From Hyphomicrobium sp. 99 (GTDB taxonomy: Bacteria; Pseudomonadota; Alphaproteobacteria; Rhizobiales; Hyphomicrobiaceae), in NCBI RefSeq assembly GCF_000384335.2, contig NZ_KQ031382.1, positions 1,612,001 to 1,676,000 of the forward strand: DNA of 64,000 bases. Direction: 5' to 3'. The notes below the pieces were generated by a model, which ran no database searches, was not told the origin of the DNA, and saw only the letters and a list, made by a program, of their open reading frames with translations. Made by a program: the position numbers and the translations under genes. Position 1 is the first letter of the stretch. Each line of letters starts with the position of its first letter. Of the stretch, positions 1 to 8,023 are shown in pieces.

Positions 1-165
1 GCCCTATATCGGCAGTATGCGGAGCGCATATCTAGCGATAAGCGAATGCATTTTATCGGCCGGTGTGGCACCTACCAATACTTAGACATGCACCAGGTGA
101 TCAACCAATCGCTCGCGCACGTCGGTAAATGGCTTGAACGGGCTCGACATGACACCGTGGCGTAA
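1..165 (+). CDS. glf: UDP-galactopyranose mutase, C-terminal end (partial)
   Basis: The frame is open from the first base to a TAA at 163-165 and gives the last 54 residues of a protein. It contains IGRCGTYQYLDMHQVI, which matches the conserved C-terminal segment of UDP-galactopyranose mutase (family pattern GRLGTYRYLDM). The enzyme is a cytoplasmic flavoprotein that converts UDP-galactopyranose to UDP-galactofuranose for galactofuranose-containing polysaccharides. The rest lies upstream of the window. The end overlaps the start of the next gene, which suggests translational coupling. The Cys in place of Leu in the GRLGTY block is a mild deviation. Identity rests on this short tail only, but the motif is distinctive. 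Confidence 0.85.
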   Translation, partial: ALYRQYAERISSDKRMHFIGRCGTYQYLDMHQVINQSLAHVGKWLERARHDTVA

Positions 166-1018
166 GGCGACTCTTGCAGTTGTTCGTTGCGGCGACGCCA
201 GTCTTCACAGGAGCTGGTCCGGCCCTGACCGGGCGTTCGACGTTGGCGTCAGCTACTTCGGCAACAACCCTGCTAAAGCCTTTCCTGAAGCGCGCTTCGT
301 TCACCGCTATAAGGGCGGCAAGTGGGACGGACTGTTTGATTTCTTTCTTAAGTTTCCCGATGCCTTGGACGCGTACGATTATTTTTGGTTTCCGGATGAT
401 GATATCGCAGCCACCGCCAACGACATTAATCGGCTCGTCGAGATTGGAACTGCATACGGCCTAGAAGTATTCCAGCCGGCACTCGACGATGAATCGTACT
501 ATTCGCACGTAATCACCCTTAGACATCCGAGCTTCAATCTAAGGTACACCAACTTCGTTGAGATCATGGCGCCCGTAATAAGCAGGGCGGTGCTGACGAG
601 AACGCTGCCGATGCTCGACGCCAATCGAAGCGGCTTCGGAATTGATTTCGTATGGCCGGAAATGGCTGCCGACATAAGTGGCGAGCCGATCAAGAGTACG
701 GCGATCGTCGACAGCGTCACAGTCCGTCACACGCGCCCTGTCGGCGGGAGTCTTCATAAATTTATGAACGAAGCAGGTGGCGTCAGTGCGGTGGAGGAAA
801 TGGCGAAAGCGCTGAGTATTGTGAAGGGACCGCGAAACTCGTCGATAAAGGGCGTTCCTACTCCCCGAATAACCATTCGCTCCGGCATGGACCGGGCTGG
901 AAACTACCTTCAAGGTTATGCCTTGGTCTCGCGTGTCCTTCTTGATCTACTGCTTCGCCATACGAATAGGGCTCAACCGGTTAAGTTTCGGCGCGTAATA
1001 AAACTTGCCTTTGCCTGA
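149..1018 (+). CDS. DUF707-like putative glycosyltransferase
   Basis: About 289 residues with no signal peptide or membrane segment. The middle shows YDYFWFPDDDIAAT (an acidic DDD run near residue 85), then LEVFQPALDDESYYSH and a FVEIMAPVISR block, then GFGIDFVWPEM. This order resembles the DUF707 family, whose members have a W-D-D/E-D-L acidic motif, a 'glE.sQPALd' stretch and an 'FVEgmAPVfsr' stretch. DUF707 has no firmly assigned activity; the fold is probably nucleotide-sugar-binding (inference). ATG 149 overlaps the glf stop by 17 bases; an in-frame TTG at 134 is an alternative start. Overlap with glf suggests a role in adding or handling galactofuranose or a neighbouring sugar. Confidence 0.7.
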   Translation: MTPWRKATLAVVRCGDASLHRSWSGPDRAFDVGVSYFGNNPAKAFPEARFVHRYKGGKWDGLFDFFLKFPDALDAYDYFWFPDDDIAATANDINRLVEIGTAYGLEVFQPALDDESYYSHVITLRHPSFNLRYTNFVEIMAPVISRAVLTRTLPMLDANRSGFGIDFVWPEMAADISGEPIKSTAIVDSVTVRHTRPVGGSLHKFMNEAGGVSAVEEMAKALSIVKGPRNSSIKGVPTPRITIRSGMDRAGNYLQGYALVSRVLLDLLLRHTNRAQPVKFRRVIKLAFA

Positions 1019-1127
1019 TCAAGGCTAACGTTTCTTTTTCTTGCACGAGCCCGTTCTTGTTTGTCGCCGAGTGGGCCGATGATGTAACGCAGCGGTCATC
1101 GCTGGCAAGTCATGGTCCTGTCCTTGG

Positions 1128-2009
1128 ATGCCTGACGCGTTCTCCAGAAGGGAGGCCATGATGGGTGCTTTATCAGTTCGCTGTTTCGGAATTACTTGTG
1201 CCTTGCTCATCCCAAGCACGGTCGGAAGCGTGGAAATACCAGGGCCTTCGAAATCATGTGAATTACGGCCGATAATGCAGGAAGACTTCAATGAAGAAAG
1301 CATCGCGGCCCATCGCATCGGCCCAGCTCGTTGGACCGCTCACACTCCCTGGAACGGTGATTTCGGAGACGCCGGATTTGCAAACCCAGGACCGGGTGGT
1401 CCGTTCAGTGTCAAAGATGGGGTTCTCTCGATCACGGCTGCAAAGGGAAAAGATGGGCGATGGAGCTCAGGGCTCATTGCTGCTGCCGACGCCTCGGGGG
1501 CGGGATTTGGAACGCGTTACGGATATTTTGAAGCGCGCATGAAGATGCCTCCAGGGCCAGGGACTTGGCCTGCATTTTGGCTAGCAGCGCTAAAGCCGGT
1601 CGGCAGCTCGGATGGGAGCTTGGAAATCGACGTCGTAGAGTACTATGGCCAGTTTACAGCGTCCTACCAAGCCACCGTTCAGGTCTGGTACAAAGACCAA
1701 GAGAAACATAGAGCCGAAAGCAAACAGATCGACGTAGCGGACAATTCTCTGGTCGGTGACTTTCATACCTTCGGCGTGGACTTGTCCCCCCAAGCGATAA
1801 TCTTCTTCCTCGACGGAAAGCAAGTCTGGACCCAGCCAACGCCGCCTGAACTTACCACTCCCATGTATCCGCTCGTCAATCTTGCACTCGGAAGCGGCTG
1901 GCCGATTGATCGGACTCCAAATCCGTCGACGCTTCTTGTTGACTACGTGCATGTCTACGGAAGGGACGCTGGTCCGCCGGAAGGCTGCACGCCCGGCCTT
2001 CCTCACTGA
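1128..2009 (+). CDS. Secreted glycoside hydrolase family 16 (endo-beta-glycanase)
   Basis: 293 residues. A basic N-terminus and hydrophobic stretch (residues about 13-35) suggest an export signal; residue 12 (Met) is an alternative start. The GH16 active site is EIDVVE at residues 166-171: Glu166 nucleophile, Asp168 helper, Glu171 acid/base, with the one-residue bulge seen in laminarinase and ExoK-like members. The upstream GYFEARMKMPPGPGTWPAFW block and the C-terminal VDYVHVYG strand are also family signatures. Such enzymes cleave beta-linked glucans or succinoglycan-like polymers outside the cytoplasm. Inside this locus it most likely trims or releases the locus's own exopolysaccharide, like ExoK; substrate is not deducible. 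Confidence 0.88.
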   Translation: MPDAFSRREAMMGALSVRCFGITCALLIPSTVGSVEIPGPSKSCELRPIMQEDFNEESIAAHRIGPARWTAHTPWNGDFGDAGFANPGPGGPFSVKDGVLSITAAKGKDGRWSSGLIAAADASGAGFGTRYGYFEARMKMPPGPGTWPAFWLAALKPVGSSDGSLEIDVVEYYGQFTASYQATVQVWYKDQEKHRAESKQIDVADNSLVGDFHTFGVDLSPQAIIFFLDGKQVWTQPTPPELTTPMYPLVNLALGSGWPIDRTPNPSTLLVDYVHVYGRDAGPPEGCTPGLPH

Positions 2010-2084
2010 CGCTATCATCGCGCAACGTTGGCATCCTCATTGATATCGGAATGAGCGCCGGCCAAAGTTCTGCCCAGCGATCAA

Positions 2085-3308
2085 TTAAATGGCGGAGTAT
2101 TGTTTCAGCGAATTGGCCGAAGAAAGGCCCGTGCGCGGGGCTCCCACTAACAGCTTTTCACTGAGTTCGACGTGGCGTGCAATGTAGGCCTGAAGATTTA
2201 AGCCCCCTTTTTCGATGCGATCCTGGGCGCGCCTGACCTGCTCAGAGGCTCTCTCGCCATTCGATGCTACGAAAGCAACCGCAGAGCGTAGCGCGGCGGC
2301 ATCTTCCGGCGGAACAAAAGTAATTTCGTCGTCGCTAAAATAGGACCGTAGTCCGCCCACGTCCGCTGCGATCACGGGAACGCCGGCAAGCACTGCCTCT
2401 TGTATGGCGGTGATTCCGCTGGCGTGGAAATTGGGTAGAAGCGGAACGACCGCAACGGTGGCTCTCGCATACGCGCTAGACAATTCGAGATTAGTCCGCG
2501 CACTGCGAAGCGAAACGTTAGATGTCCCGTGCAGTAACGTGCGCGGCGCTCTGCCCGACAATATTTCTAGCTCGACGTCCGTCATGGGGGAGAGTGCGCT
2601 GACAAGCGTACTCCAATCTCGATGGACATCGTTGCCGACCGCTACCACGCGTATGGGCTTGGCGCTACGCACCGAAGGAGCAATCGGATTTTCGGACGGA
2701 ATTCCGAAATTCACCACTTCGACCTTCGTATCCGGAAATAGATTTCGGGCGATCTCCGCGTTAAGCGGGGAAAGAGTGGTTAGCACGTCAACTCGCTTGA
2801 TGAGACGGCGGATAAGGGCCCTGTGAACGAGCGCCAATCGATGCCAGCGGTCAAACAGCCAAACGGCTTGACCGATCAGCTTCGGTCCGGTGGCGCGCCG
2901 CCGAAGCAGCCATGCAACCGCTAGAAACTGCGACTCAGTGTGGGTCCAAACGACATCGGAGGCAAATATAGACTCGCGCTGACGGAGGGCGTGTAAGAGG
3001 TCAAACCCGAGCGCAACGCGAATGCCAAGTCGCAGGACTTTCGCAAGGATGCCCTCTGGATATGACCGCGAAAATTGGACGTCACACCCCATCGAGGCAG
3101 CTCGACCGTAACCATATGGCGTTTCATCGTTGCGGCCGACGAGCGTTCCCGCCTCACGAGCGGCGCGCCACGCTTGAGCATCCTTATCGTAAGCCAAATG
3201 AACGAACACCCGTATGCGATCAGACCGGCGCTCTCCTAAAGAGGCTGTCGCCGTGGCTCCGTCGGGCGAGAATGAGGAGGCATTGGAGCCGGGCACGCTG
3301 GTGTTCAT
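2085..3308 (-). CDS. GT4-type glycosyltransferase
   Basis: 407 residues, GT-B fold. The C-terminal domain has the acceptor/donor pattern HASGITAIQEAVLAGVPVIAA, equivalent to the E-x7-E region of GT4 enzymes, followed by a DVGGLRSYF loop. The N-terminal half (FVHLAYDKDAQAWR... WTHTESQFLAVAWLLRRR) fits an acceptor-binding Rossmann domain. It should transfer a nucleotide-activated sugar to a lipid-linked oligosaccharide at the inner face of the membrane. The start is ATG 3308, preceded by GAAGGG at good spacing; a frame-open extension to 3353 has weaker support. It lies downstream of the GT8 gene on the same strand. Donor sugar unknown. Confidence 0.82.
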   Translation of the reverse strand: MNTSVPGSNASSFSPDGATATASLGERRSDRIRVFVHLAYDKDAQAWRAAREAGTLVGRNDETPYGYGRAASMGCDVQFSRSYPEGILAKVLRLGIRVALGFDLLHALRQRESIFASDVVWTHTESQFLAVAWLLRRRATGPKLIGQAVWLFDRWHRLALVHRALIRRLIKRVDVLTTLSPLNAEIARNLFPDTKVEVVNFGIPSENPIAPSVRSAKPIRVVAVGNDVHRDWSTLVSALSPMTDVELEILSGRAPRTLLHGTSNVSLRSARTNLELSSAYARATVAVVPLLPNFHASGITAIQEAVLAGVPVIAADVGGLRSYFSDDEITFVPPEDAAALRSAVAFVASNGERASEQVRRAQDRIEKGGLNLQAYIARHVELSEKLLVGAPRTGLSSANSLKQYSAI

Positions 3309-3552
3309 GTTAGCCCTTCGACCGTATTGATTGGCCGACCAAAGTTTAACCAAGGTCGGAGGTTGATAACGCTAGACACGGATGAGCACGGAGGCGCGCA
3401 AATTTCAGCGTCGAAGGCTCGATCTAAATCATCAAAATGCTGAATGCCTGAGCCGATTTTATACCGTTTTTGGCTGATCGCCTCGTGTAACAAACAGGTG
3501 TCGGACGAAGTGACACGGGGAGCCTCATTCGATCTCCAGGGACGAATAGCGA

Positions 3553-4470
3553 TCACAATGGAAAAGATTCTTCTAGGAATAATTTTTTGATGTTTTTCTG
3601 CAATCTCTTATTTTCCACTTGAGAAAGCAGACTCGAAATACTCTCTCTAATAGATCTGAATTTATACGCTACCAACCTCGCCAGGGATATTTTCGGAAGA
3701 TAGTCCTTTAGAAAAGGATGCTTGGACAGAACCTCTCGGTATATTTGATGCTGAGCCTTGCCCCACGGGAAGAAAACACCGTCCCACGGCTTCGGATGGG
3801 CGGTGAAATGAATAATTGCCGGGCGATTGTCGCTAAGCAGATGTAGAAACTGCTTCGGGAAATTCCACCTATTTGAAATAAGTACCAGCGAGGCGGCGGC
3901 CACCGCGTTCAGGGCGCCTTGATCGTGTAAATTTACGGAAGAGCCGTTTAATCTATAGTACTCAAAAGCTTCGGGCCCTATCCATCCTTCTCGATTAAAT
4001 TTCAAAACTCCCGAGTTGAAATATACTGAAAACGATCTATCGAAAAGAATGTCGCTTATCGCAACGTAGTCAAGCGACGCCAAAAACTTTCCGGGAGGAA
4101 CCTTGTAATCTTCTAATTCATTGAGGGAGGCAACTATTTGTGTGTCGCCGTCTAAATATATGACTTGCTCGTATTTATTTGGGAGTATTTCTCCCAATAG
4201 CAATCGTCCCATGGCGGTCGCAGGGATGCGACCAGCAAATGCACTCTCGTTGAGATCGCGCAATCGAGCATCTAGGACGTCGCTCGCGTCCAATATACCT
4301 ATGTTATATTCTTTGCAGGCGTCGAGTAATTGGCTGTCTTTGGGCTTCTCGCTCAAAACAATTACGACGTCAGTTTCTGGGCGTGAAAATGATCGGGCCT
4401 GTAGCGCGGAAACGAACGTGGGTACAAGATAGTTAAGATCGCTAACGTAGGCTATGCAATTCCGGCCCAT
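3553..4470 (-). CDS. GT8-family glycosyltransferase (LgtC/GlgA-like fold)
   Basis: 305 residues. N-terminal AYVSDLNYLVPTFVSALQAR fits the nucleotide-binding start of GT8 enzymes; YLDGDTQIV (near residue 92) is the DXD-type metal site; YFNSGVLKFNREGW, LHDQGALNA and the late IIHFTAHPKPWDG histidine motif are all family hallmarks. GT8 enzymes are retaining transferases that move glucose or galactose from UDP-sugars. ATG 4470 has GGAG five bases upstream, so it is preferred over the longer reading from 4518. Base composition is clearly more A+T-rich than neighbours, especially the C-terminal part, suggesting recent acquisition. Same strand as the GT4 gene downstream, with a 244-base gap. Confidence 0.88.
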   Translation of the reverse strand: MGRNCIAYVSDLNYLVPTFVSALQARSFSRPETDVVIVLSEKPKDSQLLDACKEYNIGILDASDVLDARLRDLNESAFAGRIPATAMGRLLLGEILPNKYEQVIYLDGDTQIVASLNELEDYKVPPGKFLASLDYVAISDILFDRSFSVYFNSGVLKFNREGWIGPEAFEYYRLNGSSVNLHDQGALNAVAAASLVLISNRWNFPKQFLHLLSDNRPAIIHFTAHPKPWDGVFFPWGKAQHQIYREVLSKHPFLKDYLPKISLARLVAYKFRSIRESISSLLSQVENKRLQKNIKKLFLEESFPL

Positions 4471-4987
4471 AATTACTCCATGTCGGCAGCGAGTGGCTCG
4501 CCGGCAAACGCTTCTCACACAAACGACAAGGTTTCATTCTGGGTCAAAACCTCGGTAAGGACCTTCTCGGTCCTTGGACTGAATATCTACGACCTTGGTC
4601 AGTTGCGCAATTCTCAGCGCCGGTTTTGCGAGGTTTACGCGCGTTACCCATTAATGCGGAGTGGGACTACCACTGAGCGAAGAGTGGCACTGATTGTGCA
4701 TTCCAACGCACACGCACCGGCCGAAGACCGCGGTCGATCCAAAGTTGGTGTTGTTGGCCTGATGTCCGCTTTGACTTGAAATTGCATTGGGCAAACCAGT
4801 TGCACGCGTCGTCTTGGCTAGGGGTATCGTGCCAATTCGCTGAAATTGGCCGGAATTAAAATGTAGTGATGCCGGCATACCGATGGCGTGCCTGCAGCGC
4901 CTAAACACGCAGTCCCGACGGAAGTGCACACGGTAATGCCGGAGCAACGACGCGATACCATCATTCGGTAAGGAAGAAGATTTCCGT
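4471..4987. other. Intergenic region between divergent polysaccharide genes
   Basis: About 517 bases separate the reverse-strand GT8 gene from the forward flippase gene, so it should carry both promoters. I see no convincing coding frame, RNA gene or repeat. An AAGGAAGAAG stretch just before 4988 can serve as a weak ribosome binding site for the flippase. Confidence 0.5.
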
Positions 4988-6424
4988 ATGCTTGCGATGA
5001 AGGCTGTCAAAGGCGGAGGGTGGCTCGTCTTCTCACGCTTCCTTGGTCGAGCGATCGATCTGCTGACGCTCCTGGTCTTGGCCCGGATACTCACTCCCGC
5101 CGATTTCGGAATCGCAGCTATCGCCACGTCGCTCGTCGCGATCGTGGACACGGTCCTGGAACTTCCAGTAATGCAGCTGCTCATGCGGCTCAGGGAGGTT
5201 GACAAGTCGCACGTCGATACCGGGTTTACTCTGAGCTTTCTTCGCAGCGCTTTGATAGCGATGCTCTTCATAGTGACGGCGCACCCATTGTCTCAACTAT
5301 ACGGCGATCCTCGTTTGGCGCCCGTGTTGATGACGATGGCGATCGGACCCATCGCCAAGGGCCTGGCCAGTCCAAATATGGTGGCCTTCGGTCGCGAACT
5401 CAGCTTTCAGCCGATATTCGCAGGTGAATTTGTTGCGAAACTGACGGGGGCAGCGTTTGCAATCGCGACTGTATTTTTGGGTGGAGGATATTGGGCAATC
5501 GTTGTCAATTCAGTGGCGGCGTCGGTAGCAGGCGTCATCGCATCCTATGTGCTTGCACCATACAGACCCCACCTCTCGCTTGCGAAATTCGGTGATTTCT
5601 CCGGCTTCATAGGGTGGTTCAGCGGCTCCCAGATTTTATCGGCGTTTATCTGGCAGTTCGACCGCATCCTGCTCGGAAAATTTGTCGATAAAGCAACGCT
5701 CGGGCAGTACACTTTGGCCAGCGACTTATCCAATTTCCCCGCGCAGAGCTTGATCGGACCGGCTACTCAGCCGCTGATTGTGGCGTTCGCGAAGATCAGT
5801 CTCGATCCCGAGAGATTGAGGATCGCCTTCCTTAAAGCTACGCGCTTCGCGATGTTAATCTCGGCACCGATATGTATGGGAATTTCGCAAACGGCGGATC
5901 TATCCGTCGCACTGCTCCTTGGTCCCCAATGGCACGATGCTGCGCCATTGCTCCAAATATTGGCGCCGACGTTTCTGGCGATCCCCTATAACCAAACGCT
6001 GAGTGCGTTCAGTCTTGCGGTCAATAAGCCCGTCATCGTGTTCTACGTAAATGTGATCGATATCGTGGCACGGATTATACTGATCCCGCTTGGACTCTAT
6101 TTGTACTCGGTCCACGGCGTAACCGCGGCACGCGGACTGATCGCGGCAATCATGTTTGTCGTATATCTGATTTATTCCCGTCGTGTGTCGGGGATCAGCG
6201 TGGCGGATCAGTTGAAAAACTTATGGAAGATCGCTGTCGCTTTAGCAGCAATGGCTGCTACGGTGTTCATCTTCCGCGGCTCCGTCGGGCCGCTTCACCT
6301 CAACATCTTCGTCGAACTCGTTTCAACCGCATTAATCGGCGCGTCGGTTTATATCGGTGTTCTCTACGCGTGCGGATTGAGGCTTGCTGCGGGGAAAAAC
6401 CACCTTCAATTGGTCGACGTCTAG
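4988..6424 (+). CDS. Wzx-type polysaccharide flippase (MOP superfamily)
   Basis: 478 residues made of many hydrophobic segments (roughly 12-14 helices) separated by short basic loops. The N-terminus, KAVKGGGWLVFSRFLGRAIDLLTLLVLARILTPADFG, is characteristic of polysaccharide exporters of the MVF/MATE-like superfamily (the ARxLxPxDFG pattern). These inner-membrane proteins flip undecaprenyl-diphosphate-linked repeat units to the periplasm. The gene stands alone on the forward strand after a divergent promoter region. A second ATG three codons in (4997) is an alternative start. Together with the Wzz-like and Wzy-like genes downstream it defines a Wzx/Wzy-dependent export route; substrate specificity cannot be read. 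Confidence 0.88.
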   Translation: MLAMKAVKGGGWLVFSRFLGRAIDLLTLLVLARILTPADFGIAAIATSLVAIVDTVLELPVMQLLMRLREVDKSHVDTGFTLSFLRSALIAMLFIVTAHPLSQLYGDPRLAPVLMTMAIGPIAKGLASPNMVAFGRELSFQPIFAGEFVAKLTGAAFAIATVFLGGGYWAIVVNSVAASVAGVIASYVLAPYRPHLSLAKFGDFSGFIGWFSGSQILSAFIWQFDRILLGKFVDKATLGQYTLASDLSNFPAQSLIGPATQPLIVAFAKISLDPERLRIAFLKATRFAMLISAPICMGISQTADLSVALLLGPQWHDAAPLLQILAPTFLAIPYNQTLSAFSLAVNKPVIVFYVNVIDIVARIILIPLGLYLYSVHGVTAARGLIAAIMFVVYLIYSRRVSGISVADQLKNLWKIAVALAAMAATVFIFRGSVGPLHLNIFVELVSTALIGASVYIGVLYACGLRLAAGKNHLQLVDV

Positions 6425-6805
6425 TAGCGATAATCTTCAGTCTCGGGCGCAATAGCACGCCAGCGATGCGCTCTATTGCAGATTGAAAAGTCATAATCAG
6501 GTAGGGCCTAATCACGATGTCGCCGCAAAGAAGTTTCCGGTTAAGATTACGAACGGGATCGTGCGCCGCGTGGATGGTTTTCTCCGGTAAGCTAAATTGC
6601 TTTGTTCACTTGTGAATAGGTTGTCGCCGCCGATAATGAATAACACTCAGCATGCCGCATGCGAGTTCGGAGCGCCGGCCGGCCAGTCACCGTGCTTGGC
6701 AGCTGGTGTCGTAGAGGCTGCCGAAGCGGGATATGGATTGCGGTATTTCATATGGCGCGATGACTTTTTCAGTGATTTTCAAATGCTGTTATCGATGAGG
6801 AATTC
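6425..6805. other. Intergenic region upstream of the GT4-Wzz pair
   Basis: About 381 bases. A TTG-started 70-codon frame (6597-6809) ends with an ATGA overlap on the next gene, but it has no recognisable product and mixed codon use, so I do not call it. Probably holds the promoter for the 6806-9849 pair; no clear hexamers identified. Confidence 0.4.
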
Positions 6806-8023
6806 ATGAAGGTCGCGCTAGTGCACTACTGGCTCGTCGGGATGCGAGGCGGCGAGAAAGTGCTCGAGGCGCTGTGCGATATCTTCCCAGACGCCGATAT
6901 TTTTACGCACGTCGTTGCGCCCGACGCGATTTCGGAGAAGCTGAAGCGCCACACCATCAAAACGAGCTTTATCGCCGACCTTCCGTACGCGCGTAGGTTT
7001 TACAAGTCCTACCTGCCGCTTATGCCGATGGCGCTCGAGAATCTTGATATGCGCGATTACGACCTCGTGATCAGCAGTGAGTCCGGGCCGGCGAAAGGCA
7101 TTATCCCGTCACCGGATTCGTTGCACGTATGTTATTGCCATTCGCCGATGCGCTATATCTGGAACATGTATCCCGACTACCGCGCTTCTGCCGGCGCTTT
7201 AGCACGCATCAGTATGCCGTTGCTCACACACTACCTTCGCACTTGGGATGAAAGCGCAGCGCATCGCGTGGACGCCTTCCTCGCCAACTCGCACAACGTC
7301 GCGTCTCGGATAAAGAAATACTATCGCCGCGACGCCCAGGTCATATATCCGCCGGTCGAAGTCGCCAACTTTGAACGCGTCCCGGCCGAATCCGTCGAAG
7401 ACTATTATTTGATGGTGGGCGAGCTCCTCCGCTACAAGCGTCCCGATCTCGCCGTCCGGGCCTTCAACAAAAGCGGTATGAAGCTCGTCGTCATCGGTGG
7501 CGGCGAAATGCTCGGCGAAATCCGCGAGCTTGCGAAGCCGAACGTAAAGGTTCTTGGGGCGCAACCCTTCTCTGTGCTTCGTCATCACTACGCGCGGTGC
7601 CGTGCACTCATTTTTCCGAATGAAGAAGATTTCGGCATCGTCCCCGTGGAGGCAATGGCGAGTGGAAGCCCTGTCGTTGCCTATGGCCGCGGGGGTGCGC
7701 TGGAAACGGTAATTGATGGACGGACGGGAACGTTCTTTCACGATCACGATGTCGACGCCCTGATTGATGCTGTTGACCGCATCGAAACGATGTCTTTTGA
7801 CCGCAACGCTATCATCGCGCACGCGGAAACGTTCAGTGTCGACCGTTTCAGGCGCGAGACCATCGCCGCGATCGATGCGGCGCTCGTTGAAAACCGCATG
7901 GCCCGAACACGCCACTCCGGAGGCCATCTGGAGACGGATAACCGGATTGCTGAATTCTCGACAAGCAAAGTGGCACGGCGCGTGGGGTTACGCAGTCTGG
8001 ACCCGAAGGAAAGCGGCGCCTAA
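6806..8023 (+). CDS. GT4-type glycosyltransferase
   Basis: 405 residues. Starts MKVALVHYWLVGMRGGEKVLEAL, the glycine-rich N-terminal nucleotide/acceptor loop of GT4 enzymes. CYCHSPMRYIWNMYPDYR is a conserved block seen in mannosyltransferase-like GT4s of exopolysaccharide loci. The C-terminal domain has EEDFGIVPVEAMASGSPVVAYGRGG, giving the E-x7-E donor-binding motif. A GAGG ribosome binding site sits just before ATG 6806. Its TAA shares one base with the ATG of the following Wzz-like gene (TAATG), so the two are translationally coupled. Probably transfers mannose or a related hexose to the lipid-linked repeat unit; donor identity is inference. Confidence 0.88.
   Translation: MKVALVHYWLVGMRGGEKVLEALCDIFPDADIFTHVVAPDAISEKLKRHTIKTSFIADLPYARRFYKSYLPLMPMALENLDMRDYDLVISSESGPAKGIIPSPDSLHVCYCHSPMRYIWNMYPDYRASAGALARISMPLLTHYLRTWDESAAHRVDAFLANSHNVASRIKKYYRRDAQVIYPPVEVANFERVPAESVEDYYLMVGELLRYKRPDLAVRAFNKSGMKLVVIGGGEMLGEIRELAKPNVKVLGAQPFSVLRHHYARCRALIFPNEEDFGIVPVEAMASGSPVVAYGRGGALETVIDGRTGTFFHDHDVDALIDAVDRIETMSFDRNAIIAHAETFSVDRFRRETIAAIDAALVENRMARTRHSGGHLETDNRIAEFSTSKVARRVGLRSLDPKESGA

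Noticed and set aside
3305..3556. 83-codon reverse frame between GT4 and GT8 genes
   Set aside because: Overlaps both neighbours, no motif, no ribosome binding site.
6597..6809. 70-codon TTG-started frame ending in an ATGA overlap with the GT4 gene
   Set aside because: No recognisable product, rare start, no ribosome binding site; the overlap is probably chance.
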